Origin: Desulfovibrio sp.
Lineage (GTDB): Bacteria; Desulfobacterota; Desulfovibrionia; Desulfovibrionales; Desulfovibrionaceae
Length of the DNA stretch: 64,000 nt
NCBI GenBank assembly: GCA_016218665.1
Contig: JACRDI010000035.1
Location: forward strand, 1 to 64,000
Reading direction: 5' to 3'
Part shown: positions 9,123-17,914 of the stretch, piece after piece
Numbering within the stretch: the stretch's first letter is position 1
Layout of the letters: every line of letters begins with the position of its first letter
Position numbers and translations under genes: made by a program
Notes under the pieces: model-generated
Told to the model about the DNA's origin: nothing
Databases searched by the model: none
What the model saw: only the letters and a program-made list of their open reading frames with translations

Positions 9123-9779
9123 CTAGATCACCACATGGCGCTTGATGTGCGCCACGGCTTCCTCGGTGGAGTCCGTCAGCAGGAACAGGTCCAGGTCCTT
9201 TATGCCGCAGTAGCCGTCGGCCACCAGCCGGTCGCGGAACCAGTCCACCAGCCCGCCCCAGAAGTCCTTGCCGAGGAGCACGATGGGAAAGGCCTTGATG
9301 CGCTTGGTCTGGATGAGCACCAGGGCCTCGGAAAGTTCGTCCAGGGTGCCGAAGCCGCCCGGCAGGGCGATGTAGGCCATGGCATACTTGATGAACATGA
9401 GCTTGCGCACGAAGAAGTAGCGGAAGTCGCAGCGGGTGTTCAGGTACTGGTTGTTGTGCTGTTCCAGCGGCAGGTGGATGTGCAGGCCCACGGAGCGGCC
9501 GCCGGACTCGTACGCGCCCTTGTTGCCAGCCTCCATGAGGCCGGGACCGCCGCCGGTGATGACCGTGAAGCCCGCGTCGGCCAGCTGGCGAGAGAGCTCG
9601 ACGGTGCGCTCGTACCAGGGCTCGCCGGGCTTCACCCTGGCGGAGCCGAACACGGAGACGGCTGGGCCGATGTCGCTCAAGGTCTCGAAGCCGTCCACGA
9701 TCTCGGAAAGAATCTTGAAGAGCCGCCAAGACTCCTGCATGGAGAGGTCGTCGATGAGATACTGCTTGGAATTGGACAT
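9123..9779 (-). CDS. LOG-family protein (Rossmann-fold nucleotide-binding, TIGR00730 type)
   Basis: A 218-residue protein of the family that includes cytokinin riboside 5'-monophosphate phosphoribohydrolases, which release a base from a nucleoside monophosphate. Family motifs are seen: GSARV near the N-terminus, GGGPGLMEAGNKGA, and the phosphate-binding PGGFGTLDE. Bacterial homologs are often annotated 'lysine decarboxylase', which is wrong for this fold. The start at 9779 is preferred over the track start because the conserved region begins just after; AGGAG lies somewhat far upstream. It is divergent from the beta-CASP nuclease gene across 169 bp. Confidence 0.88.
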   Translation of the reverse strand: MSNSKQYLIDDLSMQESWRLFKILSEIVDGFETLSDIGPAVSVFGSARVKPGEPWYERTVELSRQLADAGFTVITGGGPGLMEAGNKGAYESGGRSVGLHIHLPLEQHNNQYLNTRCDFRYFFVRKLMFIKYAMAYIALPGGFGTLDELSEALVLIQTKRIKAFPIVLLGKDFWGGLVDWFRDRLVADGYCGIKDLDLFLLTDSTEEAVAHIKRHVVI

Positions 9780-9948
9780 GGGCTTTGCCTGGCTCCTGAA
9801 TAGTGGTTGCGGCGCGGCGCTCTCTTTGGCTAACATGGGCGCCTGCCGGATGCTGATCATGTACACGCAATCCGGCGCGAGCGGAAGGGGCGCACCGGGC
9901 TGCCCGGCAGGCGCACAGGCATTTTAAACGCTTCAACGCGGGGGTTGC

Positions 9949-11640
9949 ATGAAGATCCATTTTCTCGGAGCCGCGCAAGCCGTCACCGGCTCCTGCTACA
10001 TCCTTGAAACCGGCGGCCACCGCTTCAGCGTCGACTGCGGCATGCACCAGGGCAACAAGGAGATCGAAAAGCGCAACCTCAACCTGCACAACTACGATCC
10101 GGCCAACCTGGACTTCGTGCTGGTCACCCATGCGCACATCGACCACATCGGCCTGCTGCCCCGTCTGGTGGGCGGCGGCTTCACGGGGAAAATCTTCGCC
10201 ACGCCGCCCACGGTGGACCTCATGAAGATCCTGCTGCTCGACAGCGCCCATATTCAGGAGATGGAGGCCGAGCAGCGCCTGCGCCGGGGCCTGCGCCGGG
10301 GCAAGCTGTCACAGCAGAAGCCCGACGTGGAACGCCGCGGCAAGGCCGTCCCGGCCACCGCCTATCCGCCCATGGAGCGCCGCGCGGCCGGAATGGAGCA
10401 GCCGCTCTACACCACCCAGGACGCGCTGAACACCTTCCCCCTCATCACCCCGGTGGAGTACGACACCCCCTTCGAGCCCGCGCCCGGCATCCGCGTCACC
10501 TACCGCGACGCCGGGCACATCCTGGGCTCCGCCTTCATCGAGGTGGAGTACGTGGAGGACGGCAAGCCCACCAAGATCATCTTCTCCGGCGACCTGGGCC
10601 GGCCGGACCAGCTTATCCTGAAGGACCCGAGCAAGGGCGGCCATGCGGACTACCTGTTCCTGGAGTCCACCTACGGCGACCGCGACCACAAGAGCTCCGA
10701 AACCAGCCGCGACGAGCTGGCCACGGCCATCGCCTACAGCTACAAGAACAAGGAGAAGGTCATCATCCCGGCCTTCGCCGTGGAGCGCACCCAGCAGATC
10801 CTCTACACCCTGTTCCTGCTGAACCAGGAGGGCAAGCTCCCCAAGGACATGCCCATCTACCTGGACAGCCCGCTGGCCATCCAGGCCACGGAGATCTTCC
10901 GCAAGCATCCGGAGTATTTCGACGATGAATTGAAGGCGCTGCTCAAGCAGGGCAAGGATCCCCTCAGCCTGCCCAACCTGCGCTTCAGCCAGTCGGCCGA
11001 GGAATCGCGCGCGCTGAACACCATGACCGGCTCGGCCATCATCATCTCGGCCAGCGGCATGGCCAACGCGGGCAGAATACGCCACCACCTGCGCCACAAC
11101 CTGTGGCGCAAGGGCGCGAGCATCGTCTTCTGCGGCTACCAGGGCGAGGGCACTCCGGGCCGCAAGATCGTGGACGGGGCCAAGCACATCACCATCTTCG
11201 GCGAGGATGTGGCCGTGGCCGCCAAGATCTTCACCATCGGCGGCTTCTCGGCCCACGCCGGCCAGTCGGAGATCCTGCAGTGGCTCAAGAGCTTCGACGG
11301 CAAGAGCACCAAGGTCATCCTCATACACGGCGAGGTGAAGGCCCTGGAGACCTTGTCCGGCATCGTGCGCGACCAGGTGGGCATGGAGGTGCACATCCCG
11401 ACCTATCTGGAGGAGCTGACGCTGGAGCCCGGCAAGGTCATGGTGCCCGTGGTGGACGAGGCCAAGGCCGAGCCGCGCATCGACTGGGACTTCCTGCTTT
11501 CGGCCAACAAGCAGCTGTTCGACGAGTTCCAGAAGCGCATGGAGCAGGCCCGCGGCAAGCCCTGGGTGGCCCAGACCGAGATCCGCGAGCGCTTCCTGGA
11601 TTTGAACCGGCGCATGACGGAGCTCATTTCCGAGCTGTAG
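9949..11640 (+). CDS. Metallo-beta-lactamase/beta-CASP RNA-processing hydrolase
   Basis: A 563-residue zinc-dependent nuclease-fold protein. The N-terminal metallo-beta-lactamase domain has HAHIDH near residue 61, followed by a basic, arginine-rich insert (residues 105-145). A beta-CASP domain (about 260-390) leads into the RMMBL-type end with GFSAHAGQ. The last 80 residues form a helical extension absent from the shortest family members. Homologs act as mRNA 3'-end-type or exo/endoribonucleases; the bacterial function of this subgroup is poorly known. It starts a likely operon with rsmD, coaD and miaA, with 13 bp or less between genes or overlaps. Confidence 0.9.
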   Translation: MKIHFLGAAQAVTGSCYILETGGHRFSVDCGMHQGNKEIEKRNLNLHNYDPANLDFVLVTHAHIDHIGLLPRLVGGGFTGKIFATPPTVDLMKILLLDSAHIQEMEAEQRLRRGLRRGKLSQQKPDVERRGKAVPATAYPPMERRAAGMEQPLYTTQDALNTFPLITPVEYDTPFEPAPGIRVTYRDAGHILGSAFIEVEYVEDGKPTKIIFSGDLGRPDQLILKDPSKGGHADYLFLESTYGDRDHKSSETSRDELATAIAYSYKNKEKVIIPAFAVERTQQILYTLFLLNQEGKLPKDMPIYLDSPLAIQATEIFRKHPEYFDDELKALLKQGKDPLSLPNLRFSQSAEESRALNTMTGSAIIISASGMANAGRIRHHLRHNLWRKGASIVFCGYQGEGTPGRKIVDGAKHITIFGEDVAVAAKIFTIGGFSAHAGQSEILQWLKSFDGKSTKVILIHGEVKALETLSGIVRDQVGMEVHIPTYLEELTLEPGKVMVPVVDEAKAEPRIDWDFLLSANKQLFDEFQKRMEQARGKPWVAQTEIRERFLDLNRRMTELISEL

Positions 11641-11653
11641 CGGGGGCACTGGC

Positions 11654-12253
11654 GTGAGGATCATCTCCGGCGAATACGGCGGGCGGAGCATCCGCACCGT
11701 TGAGGGCCCCGGCTACCGCCCGGCCACGGCCAAGGTGCGCCAGGCCGTGTTCTCCATGCTGGAGGCCCGCGGCGTGACCTGGGAGGGCGTGCGCGTGCTG
11801 GACCTCTTCGCGGGCAGCGGCTCCCTGGCCATCGAGGCCCTGAGCCGGGGCGCGGCGCTCGCCTGGCTCATGGACAAGAATCCGCGCGCCGTGGCGGCCA
11901 TCAAGGCCTCCCTGGCCGACCTGCGCGTGCCGGCGCAGCGCTGCAAGGTGCTCCACGCGGATCTCTTGAAGGCCCTGGACAGGCCCGCGCCGGAACCCTT
12001 TGATCTCGTCTTCGTGGACCCGCCCTACGGGCTTGACCTTTTGCCCCCGGCCATGGAAAAGGCCGTGCGCGGCGGCTGGATAGCCGAAGGCGGGCTGGTG
12101 CTTGCCGAAGTGGAGGCCCGCTGCGACTTTTCGGGCCGCATCCCGGCCCAACTCAGCCCCGAGGCCGACAGGCTCTACGGGCAGACGAGGATACTGCTGT
12201 GGCGGAATACAACCCAAGGCTCGCCGTCTACCCAGGCACCTTCGATCCCCTGA
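11654..12253 (+). CDS. rsmD: 16S rRNA (guanine-966-N2) methyltransferase RsmD
   Basis: A 199-residue SAM-dependent methyltransferase that modifies G966 of 16S rRNA in the 30S subunit. Motif I reads DLFAGSGSLAIEALSRGA and the catalytic motif IV is DPPYG. The N-terminal RIISGEYGGR is the family start. The start is GTG, 13 bp after the nuclease stop, with a G-rich Shine-Dalgarno. The 3' end overlaps the coaD start by 55 bp in another frame; rsmD-coaD adjacency is common in bacteria. Confidence 0.95.
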   Translation: MRIISGEYGGRSIRTVEGPGYRPATAKVRQAVFSMLEARGVTWEGVRVLDLFAGSGSLAIEALSRGAALAWLMDKNPRAVAAIKASLADLRVPAQRCKVLHADLLKALDRPAPEPFDLVFVDPPYGLDLLPPAMEKAVRGGWIAEGGLVLAEVEARCDFSGRIPAQLSPEADRLYGQTRILLWRNTTQGSPSTQAPSIP

Positions 12254-12708
12254 CGCGGGGGCACACCAGCCTCATCTACCGGGGCCTGCGCGTCTTCGAG
12301 ACCGTCATCCTGGCCATCGCCAAGAGCACGCCCAAGAAGACCTGCTTCACCCTTGAGGAGCGCGTGGAAATGGCCCGCGCCACCTTCTCCGACGAGCCCA
12401 ACATCATCGTGGAGCCCTTCGACGGCCTGCTCATCGACTACGTGCAGAGCCGCGGCGCAGGCTCCATCCTGCGCGGCCTGCGCGCGGTGAGCGACTTCGA
12501 GTACGAGTTCCAGATGGCGCTCATGAACCGCCGCCTCTCGCGCGAGGTGCAGACCGTGTTCCTCATGACCGACTACAAGTGGATGTACTTGAGTTCCACC
12601 ATCGTGAAGGAAGTGGCCCTGCGCGGCGGCAACGTGAAGGGGCTGGTGTCCGATCCCGTGCTGGCCAAGCTGGCGGAAAAGCACGAAGCCCTCAAGGGCG
12701 CGGAGTAG
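12199..12708 (+). CDS. coaD: Phosphopantetheine adenylyltransferase
   Basis: Transfers AMP from ATP to 4'-phosphopantetheine, the penultimate step of coenzyme A synthesis. The 169-residue protein has the nucleotidyltransferase motif YPGTFDPLTRGH near the N-terminus and the later SSTIVKE motif that replaces the ISSTxVR loop. GTG start at 12199 lies within the rsmD reading frame, so translation is probably coupled. Length and motifs fully match the family. Confidence 0.96.
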   Translation: MAEYNPRLAVYPGTFDPLTRGHTSLIYRGLRVFETVILAIAKSTPKKTCFTLEERVEMARATFSDEPNIIVEPFDGLLIDYVQSRGAGSILRGLRAVSDFEYEFQMALMNRRLSREVQTVFLMTDYKWMYLSSTIVKEVALRGGNVKGLVSDPVLAKLAEKHEALKGAE

Positions 12709-12718
12709 CGGGGCGCGC

Positions 12719-13645
12719 GTGGCCGGGCTTCGCGCCGTCTGCATCCTGGGGCCCACGGGCTCCGGCAAGACCGAGGCCGCCCTCGTTCTGGCCGCGCGCA
12801 TGCCGGTCACGGTCATCAACTACGACTCGCGCCAGATCTACGCCGACTTCCCCGTCGTCACCGCCCAGCCGGAACCCCACGAGCAGGCCCAGTGCCCGCA
12901 CGTGCTCTACGGCTTTCTGCCCACGGCCGAGGCGATGACCGCCGCGCGCTTCGCCGAGCTGGCGAGGAGCGAGATCGCCGCCGCCGCCGGAGCCGGGCGC
13001 GTGCCGGTGCTGGTGGGCGGCACCGGGCTTTACGTGCGCGCCCTGGAACAGGGCCTGGCCGACATTCCGCCCGTGCCCGACGATGTGCGGCAGTGGGTGC
13101 TGGAGCGCATGGACCGCGAAGGGCCCAACGTGCTGCACGAGGACCTGGCTCAGGCCGACCCGGAGACCGCCGCGCGCCTGCACAAGAACGACACCCAGCG
13201 CATCGCCCGCGCGCTGGAGGTCTTTCTGGGCACGGGCAAGCCGCTGTCCGAGTGGTTCCGGGAGCAGAAGCGCGAGGGCACGGGCGTCACCCTGTGCAAG
13301 GTCGGCGTTTCGGCCACGCTGGACGAGCTGGAGCCGCGCCTCAAGAAGCGCATCGGGCTGATGCTGGAGCGCGGGGCCGTGGACGAGGTGCGGCGGGCCT
13401 GGGAGCATACCCCGGACCGCAAGGCGCCGGGCTACTCGGGCATCGGCTGCGCCGAGCTTCTGGCGCACATCCTGGGCGAGGCGGCGCTGGAGGACACCTG
13501 CGGCCTGTGGTTCCGCAACACCCGCGCCTACGCCAAGCGCCAGCTCACCTGGTTCGCCAAGGAGCAGGGCGTGCGCTGGATCCGGGCCGAGGGCTTCGAC
13601 CGCCTGCCGGGCCTGGTCCGGGCCTGGGGCGCGGACAAGGAATAG
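12719..13645 (+). CDS. miaA: tRNA dimethylallyltransferase
   Basis: Adds a dimethylallyl group to A37 of tRNAs that read codons starting with U. The 308-residue protein has the P-loop LGPTGSGKTE near residue 10, the YDSRQIY motif and the central GGTGLYVRAL motif. Start is GTG at 12719, 10 bp after the coaD stop, so this is the last gene of the four-gene operon. The convergent iron alcohol dehydrogenase gene ends 21 bp past its stop. Confidence 0.95.
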   Translation: MAGLRAVCILGPTGSGKTEAALVLAARMPVTVINYDSRQIYADFPVVTAQPEPHEQAQCPHVLYGFLPTAEAMTAARFAELARSEIAAAAGAGRVPVLVGGTGLYVRALEQGLADIPPVPDDVRQWVLERMDREGPNVLHEDLAQADPETAARLHKNDTQRIARALEVFLGTGKPLSEWFREQKREGTGVTLCKVGVSATLDELEPRLKKRIGLMLERGAVDEVRRAWEHTPDRKAPGYSGIGCAELLAHILGEAALEDTCGLWFRNTRAYAKRQLTWFAKEQGVRWIRAEGFDRLPGLVRAWGADKE

Positions 13646-13666
13646 CCCTCCGCTTACACCTTCCGC

Positions 13667-14863
13667 CTACACCTTTCGCCGGAAGGTTCCCTCGAAGATC
13701 GCCCGCACGTCATCCTCGTTCATGTCCACCGGGGTGTTCTTGAAGTTCCGGAGTTCCTTGTGCTCCATGGCCGCGGCCACCAGGGCCGGCAGGTCCTCGC
13801 GCCCGAAGCCCAGGTCCTCGGCGCTCAACTCGTCCAGACTGACGGCCTCCAGCAGGGCCTGCAGGCCCATGAGGAAGGGATGGCCCTCGTCGTCCTCGCC
13901 CGCGCCGAAGCCCATGGCCACGGCCAGGTTCAGCATGCGGTCCAGGGTCTCCTCGTCGTTCCGGGCGTGGGCCAGTTCCAGAAGGCGCAGAAAGTAGGGC
14001 CGCGAGAGGATGCACAGGCCCGCGCCATGCTCCGAGCCCTTGCCCGAGCCGCTGAAGGAGTATTCCAGCGCGTGCTGGGAAATGGGCGAGGAGAGGGCCA
14101 GGGCCATGCCCGCCGCCGTGCTGGCCCAGGCCAGCGCCGTGCGGGCGTTCAGGTCGTCGCCGTGCTCCACGGCCTGCGGCAGAAAGCGCGTCACCAGGTG
14201 CGCGGCCTCCAGGCAGAGCATGTCGCTCATGGGCTGGCGCGCGGTGGAAAGGAAGCACTCCGCCGCGTGGAAGAAGGCGTCCATGCCGGTGACGGCCGTG
14301 AGCCGGGGCGGCATGGAGGCGCTGAGCTCGGGGTCGACCACGGCCAGGGACGGGAAAAAGGCCGGATGCACGAAGGCGCGCTTGCCCGGTTCGCCGCAGA
14401 TGAGCGCCGCGCCGTTGCCCTCGCTGCCTGTGCCGGCCGTGGTGGGAATGGCCACCAGCGGCAGGCCCTTCACGCCGTCGTAGGCCTTCCCGGCAAAGGC
14501 GCTCCAGAAGGGGGCGTCCTTGCTGGCGGCCAGGGCGATGGCCTTGGCCGAATCGATGACGCTGCCGCCGCCCAGGGCGACGACCATTTCCGCGCCCATG
14601 CTGCGGGCTTGGCGCGCCGCCGCGTCCACGTCCTCGGTGCGCGGGTTGGCGCGCACGCCGTCGAACACGGTGGTCATCACCCCGCGCGCGCCCAGCAGGC
14701 CCTGCACACGGGCCAGGTACCCCTGGCGCAGGATGTTGCCGCTCTGGCCGATGACGATGAGCGCCTTCGTGCCGGCGGGCAGCAGCGGGGTGGTCTCCAG
14801 TTCGGCCAGCGTGCCGGGGCCGAAGACGATGGGGGTGGGCAGGCGGAAGGTGAAGGACAGCAT
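13667..14863 (-). CDS. Iron-containing alcohol dehydrogenase
   Basis: A 398-residue group III (Fe-ADH) NAD(P)-dependent oxidoreductase of short-chain alcohols or aldehydes. The nucleotide-binding GGGSVIDSAKA motif is near residue 95, and the metal-binding region contains VTGMDAFFHAAE with its downstream histidines. AAAGGAG precedes the ATG at 14863; the track ORF starts earlier without support. The gene lies 10 bp after dsbD on the same strand. Substrate unknown; in this type of anaerobe such enzymes usually oxidise or form ethanol and related alcohols. Confidence 0.9.
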   Translation of the reverse strand: MLSFTFRLPTPIVFGPGTLAELETTPLLPAGTKALIVIGQSGNILRQGYLARVQGLLGARGVMTTVFDGVRANPRTEDVDAAARQARSMGAEMVVALGGGSVIDSAKAIALAASKDAPFWSAFAGKAYDGVKGLPLVAIPTTAGTGSEGNGAALICGEPGKRAFVHPAFFPSLAVVDPELSASMPPRLTAVTGMDAFFHAAECFLSTARQPMSDMLCLEAAHLVTRFLPQAVEHGDDLNARTALAWASTAAGMALALSSPISQHALEYSFSGSGKGSEHGAGLCILSRPYFLRLLELAHARNDEETLDRMLNLAVAMGFGAGEDDEGHPFLMGLQALLEAVSLDELSAEDLGFGREDLPALVAAAMEHKELRNFKNTPVDMNEDDVRAIFEGTFRRKV

Positions 14864-14873
14864 GAGGTCTCCT

Positions 14874-16799
14874 TTACTGGCGCGTAGAGTTCTTGAGGGC
14901 TTCCTCAAGCTGCGTGGGCGTGAACAGGTCGCGCAGCACGAGGGGGCTGTCCGGGCGGTTCTTGGGGAAGATGGCCAGCACCGGAATGCTCTTGCTGCCC
15001 AGTGCGCGCAGCAGGGCCTCGGCCTCGGGGTTTTGTTCCGTCAGGTCGGCCCGCATGAGCTTGAGCCCGTAGCGGGCCTTCATGTCCCCTAGGCGCGCTG
15101 GCGTCAAGGTCGTCTGCTCCAGCACTTTGCACGAGGGGCACCAGTCGGCGGTGAAGTCCACCACCACGGTTTCCTTGCCCATGGCGGCGCGCAGGGACTG
15201 CTCCGTGTAGGGCTCCATCTGCGTGGCCAGCGGCACGGGCCGGAAGCCCAGCCACAGCCCCGCGGCAAGCAGCGCCAGGGCGAGCGTCTTGAGCAGCACG
15301 CCCTTGGCCGAGTCGAAGCCCGGGCCGGCCGTGCCCCAGGTCCAGGCCGCGCAGGCCGTGAACCACAGCAGGATGAGGGCCGGGATGAAGCGCGAGTCGG
15401 GCAGGATGCTCATAAGATAGATGCAGGTGGCCAAGAGCAGCAGGCCCACGGCCTTCTCCAGGTGCCCGGTCCAGGGGCCGGGCTTGGGCAGCAGGCGCGA
15501 CATGCCCGGAAACACCGCCATGGCGAGGTAGGGCAGGGCCATGCCCGCGCCCACGGCCGCAAGCACCGAGCTGATGACCCAGGGCGGCTGCATCAGCGTC
15601 CAGCCCAGCACGCCGCCCAGGAACGGCCCGCTGCAGGGCGTGGCCAGCAGGGTGGCCAGCAGTCCGGTGGAAAGGGCCTGCAGCCTGGGCCGTGCGGTCA
15701 TCTGGTCGAACTTGAGGTCCACGATGGGCAGGCTGAACACGCCGAAGAGGCTTAAGGACAGGGCGAAGATGAGGGCTGTGAGGGCGAGCACGATGGCCGG
15801 CTGCTGGAAGATCTGCCCCCAGGCGAGGCCCGTTGCCCCCAGGACAATGCTCAAGATGAGGAAATAGAGCAGGATGCCCAGGGCGAAGAAGAAGTTGTGC
15901 TCCCGGAACTTGGAGGCGCGGCTGGCCGCGTCGCCCGCGGTGCTGCCCGCCATGAGGGCCGAGAGCTTGATGCTGATGACCGGCAGCACGCAGGGCATGA
16001 AGTTGAGGATGAACCCGGCGAGCATTCCCAAAAGCACGGCCTTGAACAGTCCGCCCACCTCAAGCTCGGGCTGGAAGTAGCGGGGAGCGAGGTCGGCCCA
16101 GCTACCGGCGCCGGCCGCCGGGGCGGCAGCCTTCGGGCCTCCCTCCGGCGCCTGCGGCAGGGCAGAGCCGGGCAAGGCTGCGGACGACGCAGAGGATGGA
16201 GCGGCGAGAGCATCGGCCTTGCCCTTGGCCACGGCGGGCGAAGCCTTGGCCGCGGCCAGCAGGGCCGGCCACCACGGCTGGGTGCGCACGTCGGGGTGGT
16301 TGCCCTTGGGGGGCACGTAGGCCAGGTCGATGCTGGCGGGCAGGCACCTGTCCTTGGTGCACAGCAGCACTTCCAGCTTGGCCGCCACGCTGGGGCTCTT
16401 GCCCTTGGGCTCCTCCGGCAAAAGCACGAACAGGGGCGTCTTGCCGGCGTAGGCGTTCACCATCGCGCCAGGGTTCAGGGGATCGGGCTTGGGCTGGCCG
16501 GCGGGGTAGAGCACCGGCAGGGGCGTTTTGCCCAGGCTGGCGGAAAGCTTGGTGGGCTTGGCGAAGCCGCCGGGGTCGTGGGCATAGGTGTACCAGCCGT
16601 CGTCGGGCTCAAGCAGCAGCACGGCCACGCGGCGGGCCTCCAAGCCGGCCTCGTTGCGGGCCTGCTGGCTGATGCCGTACACGGACCAGGACGTGGCCAG
16701 GGGAAGGTCCTCGTGCCTGTCCGCCGCGGCAAGCCCGGAGGGCAGCAGGAAGGCCAGCATGAGGAAGGAGATGAGGGTTCCTAGAATCTTTTGTGACAT
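14874..16799 (-). CDS. dsbD: Thiol:disulfide interchange protein DsbD
   Basis: A 641-residue inner membrane protein that moves reducing power from cytoplasmic thioredoxin to periplasmic thiol proteins, including those of cytochrome c maturation. A signal peptide (residues 1-25) precedes a periplasmic DsbD-alpha-type domain, then a Pro/Ala-rich linker. Eight membrane helices follow, with the paired cysteines in FMPCVLP and TPCSGPF, then a C-terminal thioredoxin domain with CPSC. I chose the ATG at 16799 for a normal signal peptide; an ATG six codons upstream is possible and neither has a clear ribosome binding site. The job fits with the cytochromes c expected in this organism. Confidence 0.93.
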   Translation of the reverse strand: MSQKILGTLISFLMLAFLLPSGLAAADRHEDLPLATSWSVYGISQQARNEAGLEARRVAVLLLEPDDGWYTYAHDPGGFAKPTKLSASLGKTPLPVLYPAGQPKPDPLNPGAMVNAYAGKTPLFVLLPEEPKGKSPSVAAKLEVLLCTKDRCLPASIDLAYVPPKGNHPDVRTQPWWPALLAAAKASPAVAKGKADALAAPSSASSAALPGSALPQAPEGGPKAAAPAAGAGSWADLAPRYFQPELEVGGLFKAVLLGMLAGFILNFMPCVLPVISIKLSALMAGSTAGDAASRASKFREHNFFFALGILLYFLILSIVLGATGLAWGQIFQQPAIVLALTALIFALSLSLFGVFSLPIVDLKFDQMTARPRLQALSTGLLATLLATPCSGPFLGGVLGWTLMQPPWVISSVLAAVGAGMALPYLAMAVFPGMSRLLPKPGPWTGHLEKAVGLLLLATCIYLMSILPDSRFIPALILLWFTACAAWTWGTAGPGFDSAKGVLLKTLALALLAAGLWLGFRPVPLATQMEPYTEQSLRAAMGKETVVVDFTADWCPSCKVLEQTTLTPARLGDMKARYGLKLMRADLTEQNPEAEALLRALGSKSIPVLAIFPKNRPDSPLVLRDLFTPTQLEEALKNSTRQ

Positions 16800-16897
16800 T
16801 TTTTTTGCTCGATGCATTTTTTCGTGTTGACAAAGGTAGCCCGTCCGCGTAGACCCCTTTTCGCGCTGACGACGACAACGACGCCGGCCGCAAACGT

Positions 16898-16973
16898 GGG
16901 TCACTAGCTCAATTGGTAGAGCAGCGGACTCTTAATCCGGAGGTTCAAGGTTCGATTCCTTGGTGACCCACCA
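16898..16973 (+). tRNA. tRNA-Lys (anticodon CTT)
   Basis: GGGTCAC pairs with GTGACCC, then discriminator A and an encoded CCA. The anticodon loop reads CTCTTAA, giving CTT for codon AAG. The T arm contains GGTTCGATTCC. A terminator follows 12 bp later. Confidence 0.96.
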
Positions 16974-16985
16974 CGTAAGACACGA

Positions 16986-17015
16986 AAGCCGATTCCGAAA
17001 GGGTCGGCTTTTTTC
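16986..17015 (+). terminator. Rho-independent terminator of tRNA-Lys
   Basis: AAGCCGA pairs with TCGGCTT around a short loop, followed by TTTT and a pyrimidine run on the plus strand. Confidence 0.88.
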
Positions 17016-17191
17016 TTTCCTGCTGCGGGCGCGGGCGCTGTTACGGTCCGCACTGCGTACAGAACACGCACAGTTATGGTTAGGTTGGTCAACATGCTTT
17101 GTTCTGCGCATTTCATCTGCCAGTGTCAAGGAGTCTGCCCCTGGGCTGGCTTCGGCATCTGGCCGCCCCGCGGGCGGGGCGCTGATTTGTC

Positions 17192-17220
17192 TTGGCAGAC
17201 ACGCTGACCGCGGATATAAA
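17192..17220 (+). promoter_or_regulatory. Sigma-70-type promoter for the DUF47-pit operon
   Basis: TTGGCA (-35) and TATAAA (-10) are separated by exactly 17 bp, and the -10 box ends 64 bp before the DUF47 start codon. No Pho-box-like direct repeat was seen nearby, so control by phosphate starvation is not supported by sequence. Confidence 0.6.
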
Positions 17221-17284
17221 CGGCAACCGGAGCGCAGGCTCCGCATGATTTCCAACTTCCAGGCGCACACCGCAAGGAGATCCC

Positions 17285-17914
17285 ATGGGCTTCAGCTTCT
17301 TTCCCAAGGAGATTCAGTTTTTCGACCTCTTTCAGGAGCAGTACGGGAAGCTGAACGAGGCCGTCACCGCGCTGAACAGCATCTTCCAGGAATTTGTGGA
17401 CGTCGAGAACAAGTGCAAGTCCATCAACCTCATCGAGGAGACGGGCAACGGCATTGCGCGCAGCATCTCGCAGCAACTCTCGACGACCTTCATCACTCCC
17501 ATCGACCGCGAAGACATCCACAACATCAATATCGCCCAGGAAGACCTCCTGAACCTCATCAAGGCCATCTCCACCCGCATCGGCCTGTACGACTTCCACA
17601 TGGTCAAGTTCCCGGCCAAGAAGCTGGTGAAGAACCTCTCCATAATGATCGAGGAGGGGGGGCGCATGCTGGACCGTCTGCGCGAGCGCAAGCCCGTGGA
17701 CGAGAACGCCAAGAAGGTCAAATCCCTCAAGTACGAGTGCGAGATGCTCCTGCTGGTGGCCCTGGGCGAGGTGTACGACATCAAGCTCACGGGCTTCGAC
17801 GCGGTGATGGAGATCGTCAAGTGGACGCACATCTATGACCGCATTGAGCAGGCCGTGAACCAGGCCGAACGCCTGGCCGACATCATCGAAGGCGTGGTGC
17901 TGAAAAATGCCTGA
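17285..17914 (+). CDS. DUF47-family PhoU-like accessory protein
   Basis: A 209-residue all-helical cytoplasmic protein of the DUF47 family, distantly related to PhoU. Family members are nearly always encoded next to Pit phosphate transporters and are thought to control them. Here the gene overlaps pit by 8 bp (ATG inside the end of DUF47), which implies coupled translation. The sequence is rich in charged helices with the typical N-terminus (FFPKEIQFFDLF). A good sigma-70 promoter lies upstream. Confidence 0.92.
   Translation: MGFSFFPKEIQFFDLFQEQYGKLNEAVTALNSIFQEFVDVENKCKSINLIEETGNGIARSISQQLSTTFITPIDREDIHNINIAQEDLLNLIKAISTRIGLYDFHMVKFPAKKLVKNLSIMIEEGGRMLDRLRERKPVDENAKKVKSLKYECEMLLLVALGEVYDIKLTGFDAVMEIVKWTHIYDRIEQAVNQAERLADIIEGVVLKNA

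Noticed and set aside
7360-10251. 963-residue minus-strand ORF
   Set aside because: It crosses the real rhodanese, EamA and LOG genes in other frames and shows the Arg/Gly/His/Ala-rich composition of a shadow of high-GC genes.
16799-16817. Upstream ATG (MHRAKK) as the dsbD start
   Set aside because: It only lengthens the signal peptide N-terminus and has no ribosome binding site; kept as an alternative, not as the call.
17016-17284. Pho box in front of the DUF47-pit operon
   Set aside because: No pair of CTGTCAT-like repeats was found; only a sigma-70-like promoter is supported.
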